Shown in pieces: positions 24,578-33,847 of a stretch of DNA of 64,000 bases. The stretch spans positions 4,944 to 68,943 of the forward strand of contig NZ_DATFIP010000054.1 of the NCBI RefSeq assembly GCF_035270045.1, written 5' to 3'. This stretch comes from Salibaculum sp035270045. Its GTDB lineage: Bacteria; Pseudomonadota; Alphaproteobacteria; Rhodobacterales; Rhodobacteraceae. How positions within the stretch are numbered: the first letter of the stretch is position 1; each line of letters starts with the position of its first letter. The position numbers and the translations under genes were made by a program. The notes under the pieces were generated by a model. It was given only the letters and a program-made list of their open reading frames with translations. It was not told where the DNA came from and searched no databases.

Positions 24578-26929
24578 TCACCCTAACAGGTTCGGCACGA
24601 TGGTCACGACTTGCGGGAACCACCACAGCAAAAGCAGCCCGAACACCTGGATGAGCACGAAGGGAATGACCCCGCGGTAGATGTGCATGGTCGTCACCTC
24701 CTTGGGGGCCACGCCGCGCAGGTAGAACAGCGCAAAGCCGAAGGGCGGCGTCAGGAAGGACGTCTGCAGGTTCACCGCGATCATGATCGTTACCCATTTG
24801 GGGTCGAAATAGGACCCGTAGATCACCGGCCCGACGATGGGAATGACGATGTAGATGATTTCCAGGAAATCGAGCACGAAGCCGAGAACGAACAGCACCA
24901 GCATCACGATCAGAAAGGCGGTCGCCGGGTTGTCGAAGCTGCGCAGGAACTGCTGGATGTAGTGTTCCCCGCCGAAGGAGATCACCACGAGGTTCAGCAA
25001 TTGCGATCCGATCAGGATGGTAAAGACCATCGATGTGACCTTGGCGCTCTCCCGCACCACCGGGCTGAGCACCTTGGCGCGCAACAGCACCCAGCAGGCG
25101 TAGAGCAGCCCGAAGAGCGAGAACAGGAATGCCGCCATGGCCACGAAGAAGGCGATCCAGTTCTCCAGCGACAGGTCAGACTGGCCGATGCGCATGTCGA
25201 AGTTGATCCCCACCAGCAGCATCAGCAGCACCGCGCCCGTGGTCAGCAGGATCAGCCGGCCGGATTTCTCCTCTTCGCGCAGCTTGCGGTAAGCCGCCAG
25301 CATGATCGCACCGGCCGCTCCCAGGGCGGCGGCGGGCGTCGGGTTGGTGATACCGCCCAGGATCGAGCCAAGGACAGCAACGATCAGAACCAGCGGCGGA
25401 AAGACAACGCGCAGCAACTCGTTGCGGGCCAGCCGTGCAAAGGCGTGCCATACTCCGTAGGCCACCAGCAGCAGCGGCAGCGCGATGATCAGCGTCGTCG
25501 TTCCCGGGGTGGTCACCGGCCCGATCAGCGCGATATCGGCCAGCAGCATAAGCCCAAGTCCGCCCGCGCCGACCAGCAGCGGCCGCGCGTCGGCCGCCGG
25601 CGCAACGCCCCGCGCCGTGGTGAGGATCAGCGCCAGCATCAGCGCCGCGATGGCGATGCCGGTGCCGATCGGCGGCGCATCCGCGATGGCCTGCTCGACC
25701 CGCTCGGCGCGCTCTTGCGGGCTCAACTCGCGGGCCTCGGTCACGCCGCCGGCGTTCTCGATAGCCGCCTGTTCGGCCACCGCGGCATCCCAGGCCTCCT
25801 GCCCGTGCAGGTCGATCATAGCGGCCTGGCATTCGCCTGACACGTTGGTGCGCAGGCTCGCTGTCTGGCCCGCGTCGGTGAAGCTGTCCACGATCACCGA
25901 CTGGTTGCCCACGGCATTGAGGTTCATCAGGAAGACCAGCGCGATGATCAGACCGCCGGGCGCCGCCAGGAACCAGGTCAGGCCCTCGTTCCGGGTGATG
26001 ACACCCTGGCTGGAATGGCCCAGTTCCACGGGCGGTGCGTTGCGCGGGTTCAACAGCGCATAGCCGAAGGCATAGGCCGCATAGAGGAAGGCCAGCATGA
26101 TCCCGGGCAAAAGCGCCGCCTGGAACAAGGTGCCCACCGAAACCACCGCCGGTTCGCCAAGGTAGGTCAAGGCGTCGGTACAGCCGGCGAGCTGGGCGCG
26201 TTCCTCCTGCGCGGCCGAATAGAGATCCCCGGCCAGCGTGCCCAGCAGCACGATCACGATCGAGGGCGGGATGATCTGGCCCAACGTGCCCGAGGCCGAG
26301 ATGACGCCGGTGGCCAGTTCCTTGGAATAGCCCGCCCGCAGCATGGTCGGCAGTGACAGCAGGCCCATGGTGACGACCGTGGCGCCGACGATACCGGTCG
26401 AGGCAGCCAGGAAGGCCCCCACGACCACGACCGAAACGGCCAGGCCGCCAGGCAGCGGACCAAAGACGCGGGACATGGTCTTGAGAAGGTCGTCGGCGAT
26501 CTTGGAGCGCTCCAGCGTGATCCCCATCAGCACGAACATCAGCACCGCCAGCAGGGTTTCGATGGACTGGCCCGCCAGCACGCGTTCGTTCATGCGGTTG
26601 ACCACGAACGAGATATTGCGGTCCAGCGCCATTTCCCAGCCGCCGGGAAAGAGGCTTTCGCCGATCCGTGGAAGCTCCGGGTATCGGAATATCGAGATCG
26701 CGTCCGGGCGGACGCCTTCGGCGATCAGCGCCGCATAGGCCTCGGACCCCCTGTCGATGGCCTGGTGGATCAGCAGGCCACCCGAATCCAGCGCCGCGAT
26801 GATCGCGAAGGAGATCACAGCCGACCCGCCGATGGCGAAGGCCACCGGAAAGCCGGACAGAATGCCCGCGAAGAGGCAGAGAAAGACGATGATCAGGCCG
26901 ATCTCGACGCCATCAAGTCCGAAAAGCAT
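24578..26929 (-). CDS. TRAP transporter large permease, extended form (DctM/FcbT3-like)
   Basis: Inner-membrane TRAP-M protein of 783 residues, far above the common 425-450. The N-terminal half holds the TRAP-M core (AASTGIVGATVVTMGLLSLP, then GVISASGTLGQIIPPSIVI), and the C-terminus holds the second half (FLEIIYIVIPIVGPVIYGS, NLQTSFLTPPFGFALFYLRG). Between them lies roughly 300 residues with a soluble, acidic segment near 380-430 and additional membrane spans. Long forms like this are found with TakP/FcbT-type binding proteins. It imports an organic acid with Na+. It follows the small permease gene by 20 nt. Confidence 0.9.
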   Translation of the reverse strand: MLFGLDGVEIGLIIVFLCLFAGILSGFPVAFAIGGSAVISFAIIAALDSGGLLIHQAIDRGSEAYAALIAEGVRPDAISIFRYPELPRIGESLFPGGWEMALDRNISFVVNRMNERVLAGQSIETLLAVLMFVLMGITLERSKIADDLLKTMSRVFGPLPGGLAVSVVVVGAFLAASTGIVGATVVTMGLLSLPTMLRAGYSKELATGVISASGTLGQIIPPSIVIVLLGTLAGDLYSAAQEERAQLAGCTDALTYLGEPAVVSVGTLFQAALLPGIMLAFLYAAYAFGYALLNPRNAPPVELGHSSQGVITRNEGLTWFLAAPGGLIIALVFLMNLNAVGNQSVIVDSFTDAGQTASLRTNVSGECQAAMIDLHGQEAWDAAVAEQAAIENAGGVTEARELSPQERAERVEQAIADAPPIGTGIAIAALMLALILTTARGVAPAADARPLLVGAGGLGLMLLADIALIGPVTTPGTTTLIIALPLLLVAYGVWHAFARLARNELLRVVFPPLVLIVAVLGSILGGITNPTPAAALGAAGAIMLAAYRKLREEEKSGRLILLTTGAVLLMLLVGINFDMRIGQSDLSLENWIAFFVAMAAFLFSLFGLLYACWVLLRAKVLSPVVRESAKVTSMVFTILIGSQLLNLVVISFGGEHYIQQFLRSFDNPATAFLIVMLVLFVLGFVLDFLEIIYIVIPIVGPVIYGSYFDPKWVTIMIAVNLQTSFLTPPFGFALFYLRGVAPKEVTTMHIYRGVIPFVLIQVFGLLLLWWFPQVVTIVPNLLG

Positions 26930-26949
26930 GTGTTCCTGCCCCTAATTGC

Positions 26950-27990
26950 CTAGTGCGTGCCTTCGTAGGCTTCTTCGCCCGCGCCAAGGCTGTCCTTGTC
27001 GAGGTATTTTCCCGCGCTCTCCTCGCCCTCGACCCATTCCAGCCACGAACGGTAGAAGAAGGCGACCGCCTGCAGCATCACCAACGCCGTGAAGACGACC
27101 AGCAATACCTTGAACAGGAAGTAGGCGTTGAACCCGTTGGGCGAGAAACCGATCGTTTCAACGTTCCAGCGCAGCGCGCGGGCCTTGAGCATCAGCCGGT
27201 CCAGCGTGTCGCTGGCCGAGGGTTTGGGCACGATCAGGTGGCGCCAGAGAAAATACCAGCCATACATCCAGGTCAGCACCGCCGCGGGCACCATGAAGAA
27301 GAGCGAGCCGAACATGTCGATCACCCGCTTGGTCCGGTGGCCGACGGCGGAATAGACCAGGTCCACCCGGACATGGCCGCCCTGCACGAATGTGTATGTC
27401 ACGCAGAGCGTGACGATCATCGCGTTGTAGAGCTTGAGGCTTTCCGCCCACCAGCTCACGTCGAAACTGGGCAGGCCGAAGCCGGGGATCTCGGCCACCA
27501 CGAAAACCCGCTGCATGAAGATGATGACAACCTGGATCAGCACCATGAGCAGGCCCGCCCAGGCAAAGGTGCGCCCCACCCTGTTGGCAAAGCCCTCCAG
27601 CACCCGGACCGTGCCCCACATGAAGCCGCGGCGGCTGAATCCCAGGATGGTAAGCGCCAGGAACAGGGTGAAGACCACGAAGAAAAACTCGGTCGAGCCC
27701 CCGTAGTAGACCACGCGCATCAGCGCTTGCTTGTCCTCGGTGGTATTGTTCCAGGTCAGCCAATCCAGCCAGAGCCCGGGATGGCTCACCGCGAACAGAA
27801 TGTTGTAGACCGCTTCGAGGATGTTGCCGAACACCCAGAGCACGGCGTCGACCAGCGCCCCGAACACCGTTTCGGCCGCCGGTATCGGGTCGGCGCCCTC
27901 GGCGGCATTTCCCTGCAGCCGTTCGACCCAGCGCGTGAACCCGTTTTCATAGGATGACCAGAACCCGGTCTGCGCGGCGTCCTCTTCCAT
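26950..27990 (-). CDS. TRAP transporter small permease, extended form (DctQ/FcbT2-like)
   Basis: TRAP-Q protein of 346 residues, about twice the usual 170. The family core appears in the segment after residue 170 (NAMIVTLCVTYTFVQGGHVRVDLVY and GSLFFMVPAAVLTWMYGWYF). The N-terminal 160 residues add several hydrophobic segments, including FGNILEAVYNILFAV and FFVVFTLFLALTILGF. The C-terminus is acidic. It partners the large permease in one membrane complex. The binding-protein gene lies 111 nt upstream, with two hairpins between. Confidence 0.87.
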   Translation of the reverse strand: MEEDAAQTGFWSSYENGFTRWVERLQGNAAEGADPIPAAETVFGALVDAVLWVFGNILEAVYNILFAVSHPGLWLDWLTWNNTTEDKQALMRVVYYGGSTEFFFVVFTLFLALTILGFSRRGFMWGTVRVLEGFANRVGRTFAWAGLLMVLIQVVIIFMQRVFVVAEIPGFGLPSFDVSWWAESLKLYNAMIVTLCVTYTFVQGGHVRVDLVYSAVGHRTKRVIDMFGSLFFMVPAAVLTWMYGWYFLWRHLIVPKPSASDTLDRLMLKARALRWNVETIGFSPNGFNAYFLFKVLLVVFTALVMLQAVAFFYRSWLEWVEGEESAGKYLDKDSLGAGEEAYEGTH

Positions 27991-28023
27991 GTCCCCTGCC
28001 CCCGGTTGCCAGATGTGGGAAAT

Positions 28024-28076
28024 CCGCCCGGCATGACGGGCGGTTGACCGGACCCCGCGTTTGCGGCGGGGTCCGG
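28024..28076 (-). promoter_or_regulatory. tandem intercistronic hairpins between dctP and dctQ
   Basis: Two perfect stems lie in the 111-nt gap: CCGGACCCCGC/GCGGGGTCCGG (28048-28058 and 28066-28076, 11 bp) and CCGCCCG/CGGGCGG (28024-28030 and 28037-28043, 7 bp). Neither is followed by a uridine run. Such structures after binding-protein genes usually stabilise or attenuate mRNA so that the soluble protein is made in excess over the permeases. Confidence 0.6.
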
Positions 28077-28101
28077 CGCAAAGGCCCCGAAGGGCGCGAT
28101 C

Positions 28102-29190
<1,089 letters not shown>

Positions 29191-29317
29191 GTTGGTCCTC
29201 CCAAGGTTGTTCGCCCTCCCCCCTCCCGGGGCACGGGCAGATCGTTTGCAGTGCACCGAACCTAGCCACAGGTCAGGCGTGGCGAAATACCCAATGCCAC
29301 GGAGTAAGCCCGTTTTT

Positions 29318-29332
29318 GTAAGAAAACCTTAC
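29318..29332. promoter_or_regulatory. candidate response-regulator site GTAAG-N5-CTTAC
   Basis: GTAAGAAAACCTTAC is a perfect 5-bp inverted repeat around 5 nt, in the divergent region between the TRAP binding-protein gene and the sensor kinase. A third GTAAG occurs 14 bp upstream, at 29304-29308. NarL-type regulators bind inverted half-sites, and the only one encoded here is the product of 30852. Confidence 0.45.
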
Positions 29333-29418
29333 CAGTCATGACCCTCCGTCTCCGGGAAAGTGCCCACCCTGGCCACTGACATCTAGGCAGCGGCACGAAT
29401 CTGACGTATCGAATCGTC

Positions 29419-30855
29419 ATGTTGACAGACGCACGGGCAAGGCGGCCGATGCTGCGACTGAGCTATGGGCAGAAGCTCTTCCTGCTGGCCACGGTGCCGC
29501 TGCTGATCTCGGTCGCGATGATATCGGTTCTTGTGGCCAACCAGTCTCGCCAGCTGGCCGACCGCGAGATCGCGGCGCTGGAGACCAAGTTGATCGAGGC
29601 CAAGCGCGCGGAACTCAAGAACTACCTCTCCATAGCGCGCACGGCCTTTGTCAACATCTACGGCCGCGCCGCCCCGGACGACGCGCGCGCCAAGCTGGAG
29701 GTCACGCGCATCCTTGCGGCCATGCTTTATGGCCAGGACGGCTATTTCTTCGTCTTCGACTACGACGGCACCAACCTGGTCGCCCCGCGCCAGACCCAGC
29801 TGATCGGGCGCGACTGGACCGGACTGCGCGACGTCAACGGCGTGCCCGTCACCGACGAGTTGATCCGCATCGCCCGTTCGGGCGGCGGCTATCACGAATT
29901 CGACTGGCCCAAGCCCAGCACCGGCGAGACCGCCCCGATGATCGCCTATGTCAACGGCTTGCAGGACTGGCGCTGGGTCGTCGGAACCGGGATCTTCGTC
30001 GACGACATCCGCTCAAGCGTCGCCGCGGCCCGCGCAGAGGTCGAGGCGCGCATCCGCACGACCACCTACGTGATCCTGGGGATCACCATCATCGCACTGC
30101 TGGCGGTCTTCGCCACGGGCATCGTGCTCAACATCCGCGAACGCCGCCTGGCCGATGCAAAACTCAAGGACCTGACCGAACGGATCATCGACACCCAGGA
30201 AGAGGAACGCGGCCGCGTCGCGCGCGAGTTGCACGACGGGATCAGCCAGATCCTCGTTTCCGTGCGCTACGCGCTGGACCTGGCCCAGCACCGCCTGGCC
30301 AAGGGCGATGCCCGTGCCGCGGACAGCCTCGACAAGGGAGCCGCGGCCTTGGGCGGCGCCATCTCGGAGGTGCGCCGCATCAGCCGCGACCTTCGCCCCG
30401 GGGTGCTGGACGACCTCGGCCTGGGCCCCGCGATCAAGTCGCTGACGGATGATTTCAGCGCCCGCACCGGCATTGCCACCGAATTCGAGACGGTGGTCTT
30501 CCGCGGCCGTCTGGACGAAGAAGCGCGCATCGCGCTCTACCGCGTCGCCCAGGAGGCGCTGACCAATGTCGAGCGCCACGCCAACGCCACCCTGGTGTCG
30601 GTCCAGTTGCGCGGCAGCCGCACGGGCGCCTACATGCGTATCGCCGATGACGGGGCGGGGATCGACCGCCAGTCGGGCCATGCTGCCGCGGGGCTCGGCC
30701 TGCGGAACATGACCGAACGGGTCGAGCAACTGGACGGCACCCTGCGCATCTCGTCCTCGGACCGGGGCACGGTGATCGAGGCGCTGGTCCCGCTGAGCCA
30801 CATGCTGCGCCCCGGGCGCAGGACCAACGAGACGACCGAAAAGGAAAGCGCATGA
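29419..30855 (+). CDS. Cache-domain sensor histidine kinase, NarX-type HisKA_3
   Basis: Sensor kinase of 478 residues. Two membrane segments (about 20-37 and 215-240) flank a periplasmic single Cache domain containing GQDGYFFVFDYDG and QDWRWVVGTGIFVDDI. The HisKA_3 dimerisation domain has the phospho-acceptor histidine in RVARELHDGISQILVSVR (about residue 271), followed by a HATPase domain with VQEALTNVERHA and ADDGAGIDR. Cache sensors of this type bind small carboxylates. The response regulator gene overlaps its end by 4 nt, and the TRAP operon lies divergently, suggesting control of substrate uptake. Confidence 0.92.
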   Translation: MLTDARARRPMLRLSYGQKLFLLATVPLLISVAMISVLVANQSRQLADREIAALETKLIEAKRAELKNYLSIARTAFVNIYGRAAPDDARAKLEVTRILAAMLYGQDGYFFVFDYDGTNLVAPRQTQLIGRDWTGLRDVNGVPVTDELIRIARSGGGYHEFDWPKPSTGETAPMIAYVNGLQDWRWVVGTGIFVDDIRSSVAAARAEVEARIRTTTYVILGITIIALLAVFATGIVLNIRERRLADAKLKDLTERIIDTQEEERGRVARELHDGISQILVSVRYALDLAQHRLAKGDARAADSLDKGAAALGGAISEVRRISRDLRPGVLDDLGLGPAIKSLTDDFSARTGIATEFETVVFRGRLDEEARIALYRVAQEALTNVERHANATLVSVQLRGSRTGAYMRIADDGAGIDRQSGHAAAGLGLRNMTERVEQLDGTLRISSSDRGTVIEALVPLSHMLRPGRRTNETTEKESA

Positions 30856-31481
30856 CCCGCGTGCTGATCGTCGATGACCACCCCATGGTGGCCGAGGGCA
30901 TAGAGGCCTTGCTGGAAACCTATGACGACCTGGAGGTCGTCGGGGTGCTCAACAACGGGCAAGAGGCCGTTGACCGGGTAACGGACCTGGCCCCCGACGT
31001 GGTGCTGCTGGACCTCAACATGCCCGGCGTAAGCGGGCTGTCGGCCACCGAGATGATCCTCGAACACCGGGCACAGACCCGCGTTCTGATCCTGTCCATG
31101 CATGACAGCCCCGAGTATATCTCGACCGCGCTGGCCCACGGTGCACGCGGCTACGTGCTCAAGGACGTTCCCACCGACGAGATCAAGACGGCCATCGACG
31201 CGGTGATGCGGGGCGAGGAATACCTGTGCACCGGCACCACCCGCGCGCTCGAACCCCGCATCGCCGACGGGCGGGAGCCGCTGACCGGCCGCGAGCAGCA
31301 GATCCTGCTTGAACTGGCCCAGGGCAAGTCCAACAAGCAGGTGGCCGGCGATCTGGATATCTCGGTGCGCACGGTCGAGACCCACCGCAAGAACCTCAAG
31401 CGCAAGCTGGGCATCGCCTCGACCGCCGGGCTGACCCGCTACGCGCTGGAACACGGCGTCTTGCAGGGCACCGGGCGCTAG
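30852..31481 (+). CDS. NarL/LuxR-family response regulator
   Basis: Response regulator of 209 residues. The receiver domain shows the acidic pocket in VLIVDDHPMVAEG and phospho-acceptor Asp54 in VVLLDLNMPG; Ser/Thr and Lys residues follow in ILSMHDS and YVLKDVP. The LuxR-type DNA-binding domain is C-terminal (LTGREQQILLELAQGKSNKQ, then SVRTVETHRKNLKRKLG). It overlaps the kinase gene (ATGA) and is the direct partner. A terminator at 31522 follows. Likely targets include the divergent TRAP operon. Confidence 0.93.
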   Translation: MTRVLIVDDHPMVAEGIEALLETYDDLEVVGVLNNGQEAVDRVTDLAPDVVLLDLNMPGVSGLSATEMILEHRAQTRVLILSMHDSPEYISTALAHGARGYVLKDVPTDEIKTAIDAVMRGEEYLCTGTTRALEPRIADGREPLTGREQQILLELAQGKSNKQVAGDLDISVRTVETHRKNLKRKLGIASTAGLTRYALEHGVLQGTGR

Positions 31482-31521
31482 GCCCACCGCGCGACATCCC
31501 GGATATTCGGAGCATGTAAAA

Positions 31522-31545
31522 GGGGCCGCCCGATCAGGCGGCCCC
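31522..31545. terminator. bidirectional hairpin terminator
   Basis: A perfect 9-bp stem GGGGCCGCC/GGCGGCCCC (31522-31530 and 31537-31545) surrounds a 6-nt loop. Reading the minus strand it is followed by TTTT. It lies between the convergent regulator gene and the low-complexity protein gene and can end both transcripts. Confidence 0.8.
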
Positions 31546-31575
31546 CGGTCGTTTCGTTGTACCGGTGTCAGTGGC

Positions 31576-32481
31576 TCAGAGGCCCGCGGCCTCGCGGATC
31601 CGGTCGATCACGCCCGGGATCAACTCCGGGTTCTCGGCGGCCTGGTCCACGGCCGTGGTCAGCGTCTGCTTGACCGCCGGGTTGAGGTCGGAATTCTCGA
31701 CCCACTCGGAAACGGCAGCAGGATCGAAGTTCTCGGCATTCAGCAGGCCGGACAGACCCGCGCCGTCGGTGTCAGCACCCGCCGCGTCCACGCTCGCCTC
31801 GGCAGCGTCCTCGGTGGTGGGCTCAGCGGTGGTGGCCCCGGCGGCATCCTCGGTCGCCTCCTCCGCAGCGGTTTCGGCCGCGTCGGTCGTGGTTTCGACG
31901 GCGTCGCCGGCCTCTTGCGCGGCATCACCGGCCGCCTCGGCGGCGTCCTCGGCCATGTCGGTCGTCGCCTCGGCGGCGTCTTCGACCATATCGGTTGCAG
32001 CTTCGGCGCCATCTTCGGCCATGTCCATCGCGGCATCGGTCCCGGTGTCAGCCGCCTCGGCGGCCTCATCGGCCGCGGTGCCCGCGGTATCCATGACACC
32101 ATCGGCCATTTCCCCGGCCGTTCCGGTGGCCTCCTCGACCGCGTCGTTGACAGCATCGCCCACGCTTTCGGCGGCTTCCGTCACGGCATTTGCTGCCTCT
32201 TCGGCGGCGCCTTCGGCGGCCTCGGTCACCTCCTGCACGGTTTCGTCAACCGCCGCTGTGGCGTCCTCGGCCATGTCGGAGGCTTGTTCGGCGGCCGTCT
32301 CGCCGGTTTCCTCGGCCCTCTCGGCAGCGGAGTCGGCCATCTCGGAGGCCTCGGTCGCCGCCTCTTCGGCCTGGCCGGTCAGAACGGCAAAGGCCTCGGC
32401 CGGGGTGCGGTCGTTGGCGGCATACTGGTAACCGAAATAGCCCAGCCCGGCGACAACGATGATGATGATGAGCGCACGCAT
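31576..32481 (-). CDS. membrane-anchored low-complexity Ala/Glu/Asp/Thr-rich repeat protein
   Basis: Protein of 301 residues. One N-terminal membrane segment (MRALIIIIVVAGLGYFGYQY) is followed by about 200 residues of degenerate heptad- to 11-residue repeats rich in Ala, Glu, Asp and Thr (for example EDAAEATTDMAEDAAEAAGD). The last 55 residues form a separate non-repetitive region (NFDPAAVSEWVENSDLNPAV). The repeat resembles amphipathic LEA- or apolipoprotein-like helices and should be an acidic rod outside the membrane. It has no known function. The ATG at 32481 is preferred because the membrane anchor starts there. Confidence 0.8.
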   Translation of the reverse strand: MRALIIIIVVAGLGYFGYQYAANDRTPAEAFAVLTGQAEEAATEASEMADSAAERAEETGETAAEQASDMAEDATAAVDETVQEVTEAAEGAAEEAANAVTEAAESVGDAVNDAVEEATGTAGEMADGVMDTAGTAADEAAEAADTGTDAAMDMAEDGAEAATDMVEDAAEATTDMAEDAAEAAGDAAQEAGDAVETTTDAAETAAEEATEDAAGATTAEPTTEDAAEASVDAAGADTDGAGLSGLLNAENFDPAAVSEWVENSDLNPAVKQTLTTAVDQAAENPELIPGVIDRIREAAGL

Positions 32482-32696
32482 TGTATCAGTCCTTTCAGAA
32501 ATCTCTGGATCGGCCCCCCAATCGGACCCGGCACCGTCTCTATTCCATGCCAGCGACGCCTTGGGAAGCGGGAAGCGCGGCAAAGCCTTCCCCGTTGCGG
32601 AAATCAGCCCGGTAGCGGCGCGAATGGGGCCTTGAACGCCATCGGGCGCGCGTTTAACTTGCGGGACCGAAAGCCATCGAGAAAAGGACAAGACCC

Positions 32697-33248
32697 ATAG
32701 CCCGTAGACCCCACAACGCGCCGCCCACGCGCGACACCGGCCCCCGCGTCAACGATCGCATCCGGGCCCCTGAAATCCGCCTGATCGGCCCCAACGGCGA
32801 AAACGTCGGCGTGGTCAGCCCCGACAGGGCGATGACCCTGGCCGGCGAAGTCGGCTTGGACCTGGTCGAGATCTCGCCCAACGCCAATCCCCCGGTCTGC
32901 AAGATCATGGATTTCGGCAAATACAAGTACGAACAGCAAAAGCGGGAATCCGAGGCCAAGAAGAAGCAAAAGGTCATCGAGGTCAAAGAGGTCAAGTTCC
33001 GGCCCAACACCGACGAGCACGATTACACCGTCAAGATGAAGAACGTCACCCGGTTCCTGGAAAACGGCGACAAGGTCAAGGTGACCCTGCGGTTTCGCGG
33101 CCGCGAGATGGCACACCAGAACCTTGGCCGCGAGTTGCTGGAACGGGTGGCCGAGGACGTCAAGAACCTTGGCAAGGTCGAGAACATGCCCAAGATGGAA
33201 GGCCGCCAGATGGTCATGATGATCGGGCCGATGCCGCAGAAGGGCTGA
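32697..33248 (+). CDS. infC: translation initiation factor IF-3, ATA start
   Basis: IF-3 of 183 residues. The N-terminal domain (ARRPHNAPPTRDTGPRVNDR, then IRAPEIRLIGPNGENVGVV) and C-terminal domain (KFRPNTDEHDYTVKMKN, GREMAHQNLGRELLERV) are complete. No ATG, GTG or TTG lies in frame between the upstream stop at 32655 and GTG 32811, which is too far in. ATA at 32697 has AAGGA 8 nt upstream and is the best start. IF-3 genes in other bacteria use AUU to autoregulate by the factor's proofreading; AUA would do the same here. The factor binds the 30S subunit and checks start codons. Confidence 0.85.
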   Translation: MARRPHNAPPTRDTGPRVNDRIRAPEIRLIGPNGENVGVVSPDRAMTLAGEVGLDLVEISPNANPPVCKIMDFGKYKYEQQKRESEAKKKQKVIEVKEVKFRPNTDEHDYTVKMKNVTRFLENGDKVKVTLRFRGREMAHQNLGRELLERVAEDVKNLGKVENMPKMEGRQMVMMIGPMPQKG

Positions 33249-33258
33249 GACACGCGCC
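33198..33258 (+). repeat. direct repeat copy 1: end of infC
   Basis: The last 51 nt of infC plus 10 nt after the stop are repeated 137 nt downstream at 33335-33395. The 61-nt copies differ at 4 positions, one of which turns the TGA stop into CGA. This copy encodes the terminal EGRQMVMMIGPMPQKG of IF-3. Confidence 0.85.
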
Positions 33259-33334
33259 ATCCAACCGGAGCCCTCTCGGCATTTGCAGGCACAAACGCAC
33301 GACCGGCCTGGGCATTTTCTCCGAAAACGCCTTC

Positions 33335-33395
33335 GAAGGCCGCCAGATGGTCATCAGGATCGGGCCGATGCCCCAGAAGGGCCGAGACACGCGCC
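33335..33395 (+). repeat. direct repeat copy 2: non-coding duplicate of infC tail
   Basis: This copy begins GAAGGCCGCCAGATGGTCAT and ends GAGACACGCGCC. It matches copy 1 at 57 of 61 positions. It lies between infC and the terminator, so it is transcribed into the infC 3' leader-out region but is not part of IF-3. Confidence 0.85.
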
Positions 33396-33415
33396 CCGTC
33401 GCGCCGTCAATGAAA

Positions 33416-33442
33416 GGGGCCTCTCCACCTTGGAGAGGCCCC
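33416..33442. terminator. bidirectional hairpin terminator infC/phasin
   Basis: A perfect 12-bp stem GGGGCCTCTCCA/TGGAGAGGCCCC (33416-33427 and 33431-33442) with a 3-nt loop, extended by an outer AATGAA/TTCATT pair. It lies between the convergent infC and phasin genes and should end both transcripts. Confidence 0.85.
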
Positions 33443-33469
33443 GCTTCATTACACCACACCTGTGTCGGT

Positions 33470-33847
33470 TCACCCCTTGCCCGAGTCGCTGCCGGTCCCG
33501 GCATTCTCGTCGACCTGAAACACCTTGCGGCTCAACTCGACCATCTTGCCGGTCTCCTTGGTGTAATCCTCAACCGCCGCCTGGAGAAACTCTGACTGGA
33601 CCTTCTGGACGTCCTGCGGGGACTTCGCATGAAGCAACTGGTGCTGGAAACTCACGTCCTTCGACACCCGCTCGGAAATGAAATGCAGCCACTCGCTGCC
33701 CATGTCCGACATGGCCTCCATCCAGCCCGTGCCCATGGTGTTCATGGCACCAAGCCCCATGCTCTGCCACTGGGACATCATCTCCTGCATCTGCGCCATG
33801 GGGTCGTCGCCCCCCTGCGTCCTGGACTTGTCGGTCTTGTTGGTCAT
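33470..33847 (-). CDS. phasin family protein
   Basis: Small protein of 125 residues. The body is helical and amphipathic, with a methionine/glutamine-rich start (MAQMQEMMSQWQSMGLGAMN) and the phasin-type segment FQHQLLHAKSPQDVQKVQSE followed by FLQAAVEDYTKETGKMVEL. Phasins coat polyhydroxyalkanoate granules, so the organism is probably able to store PHA, although no synthase is in the window. A strong Shine-Dalgarno, AGGAGG, precedes the ATG at 33847, which excludes longer starts. It converges on infC. Confidence 0.83.
   Translation of the reverse strand: MTNKTDKSRTQGGDDPMAQMQEMMSQWQSMGLGAMNTMGTGWMEAMSDMGSEWLHFISERVSKDVSFQHQLLHAKSPQDVQKVQSEFLQAAVEDYTKETGKMVELSRKVFQVDENAGTGSDSGKG

Noticed and set aside
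31565..32431. Ser/Ala-rich plus-strand frame opposite the acidic repeat protein
   Set aside because: It is the antisense of the repeat (GCC/GAG codons read as GGC/CTC and so on). The membrane anchor and C-terminal domain support the minus strand.
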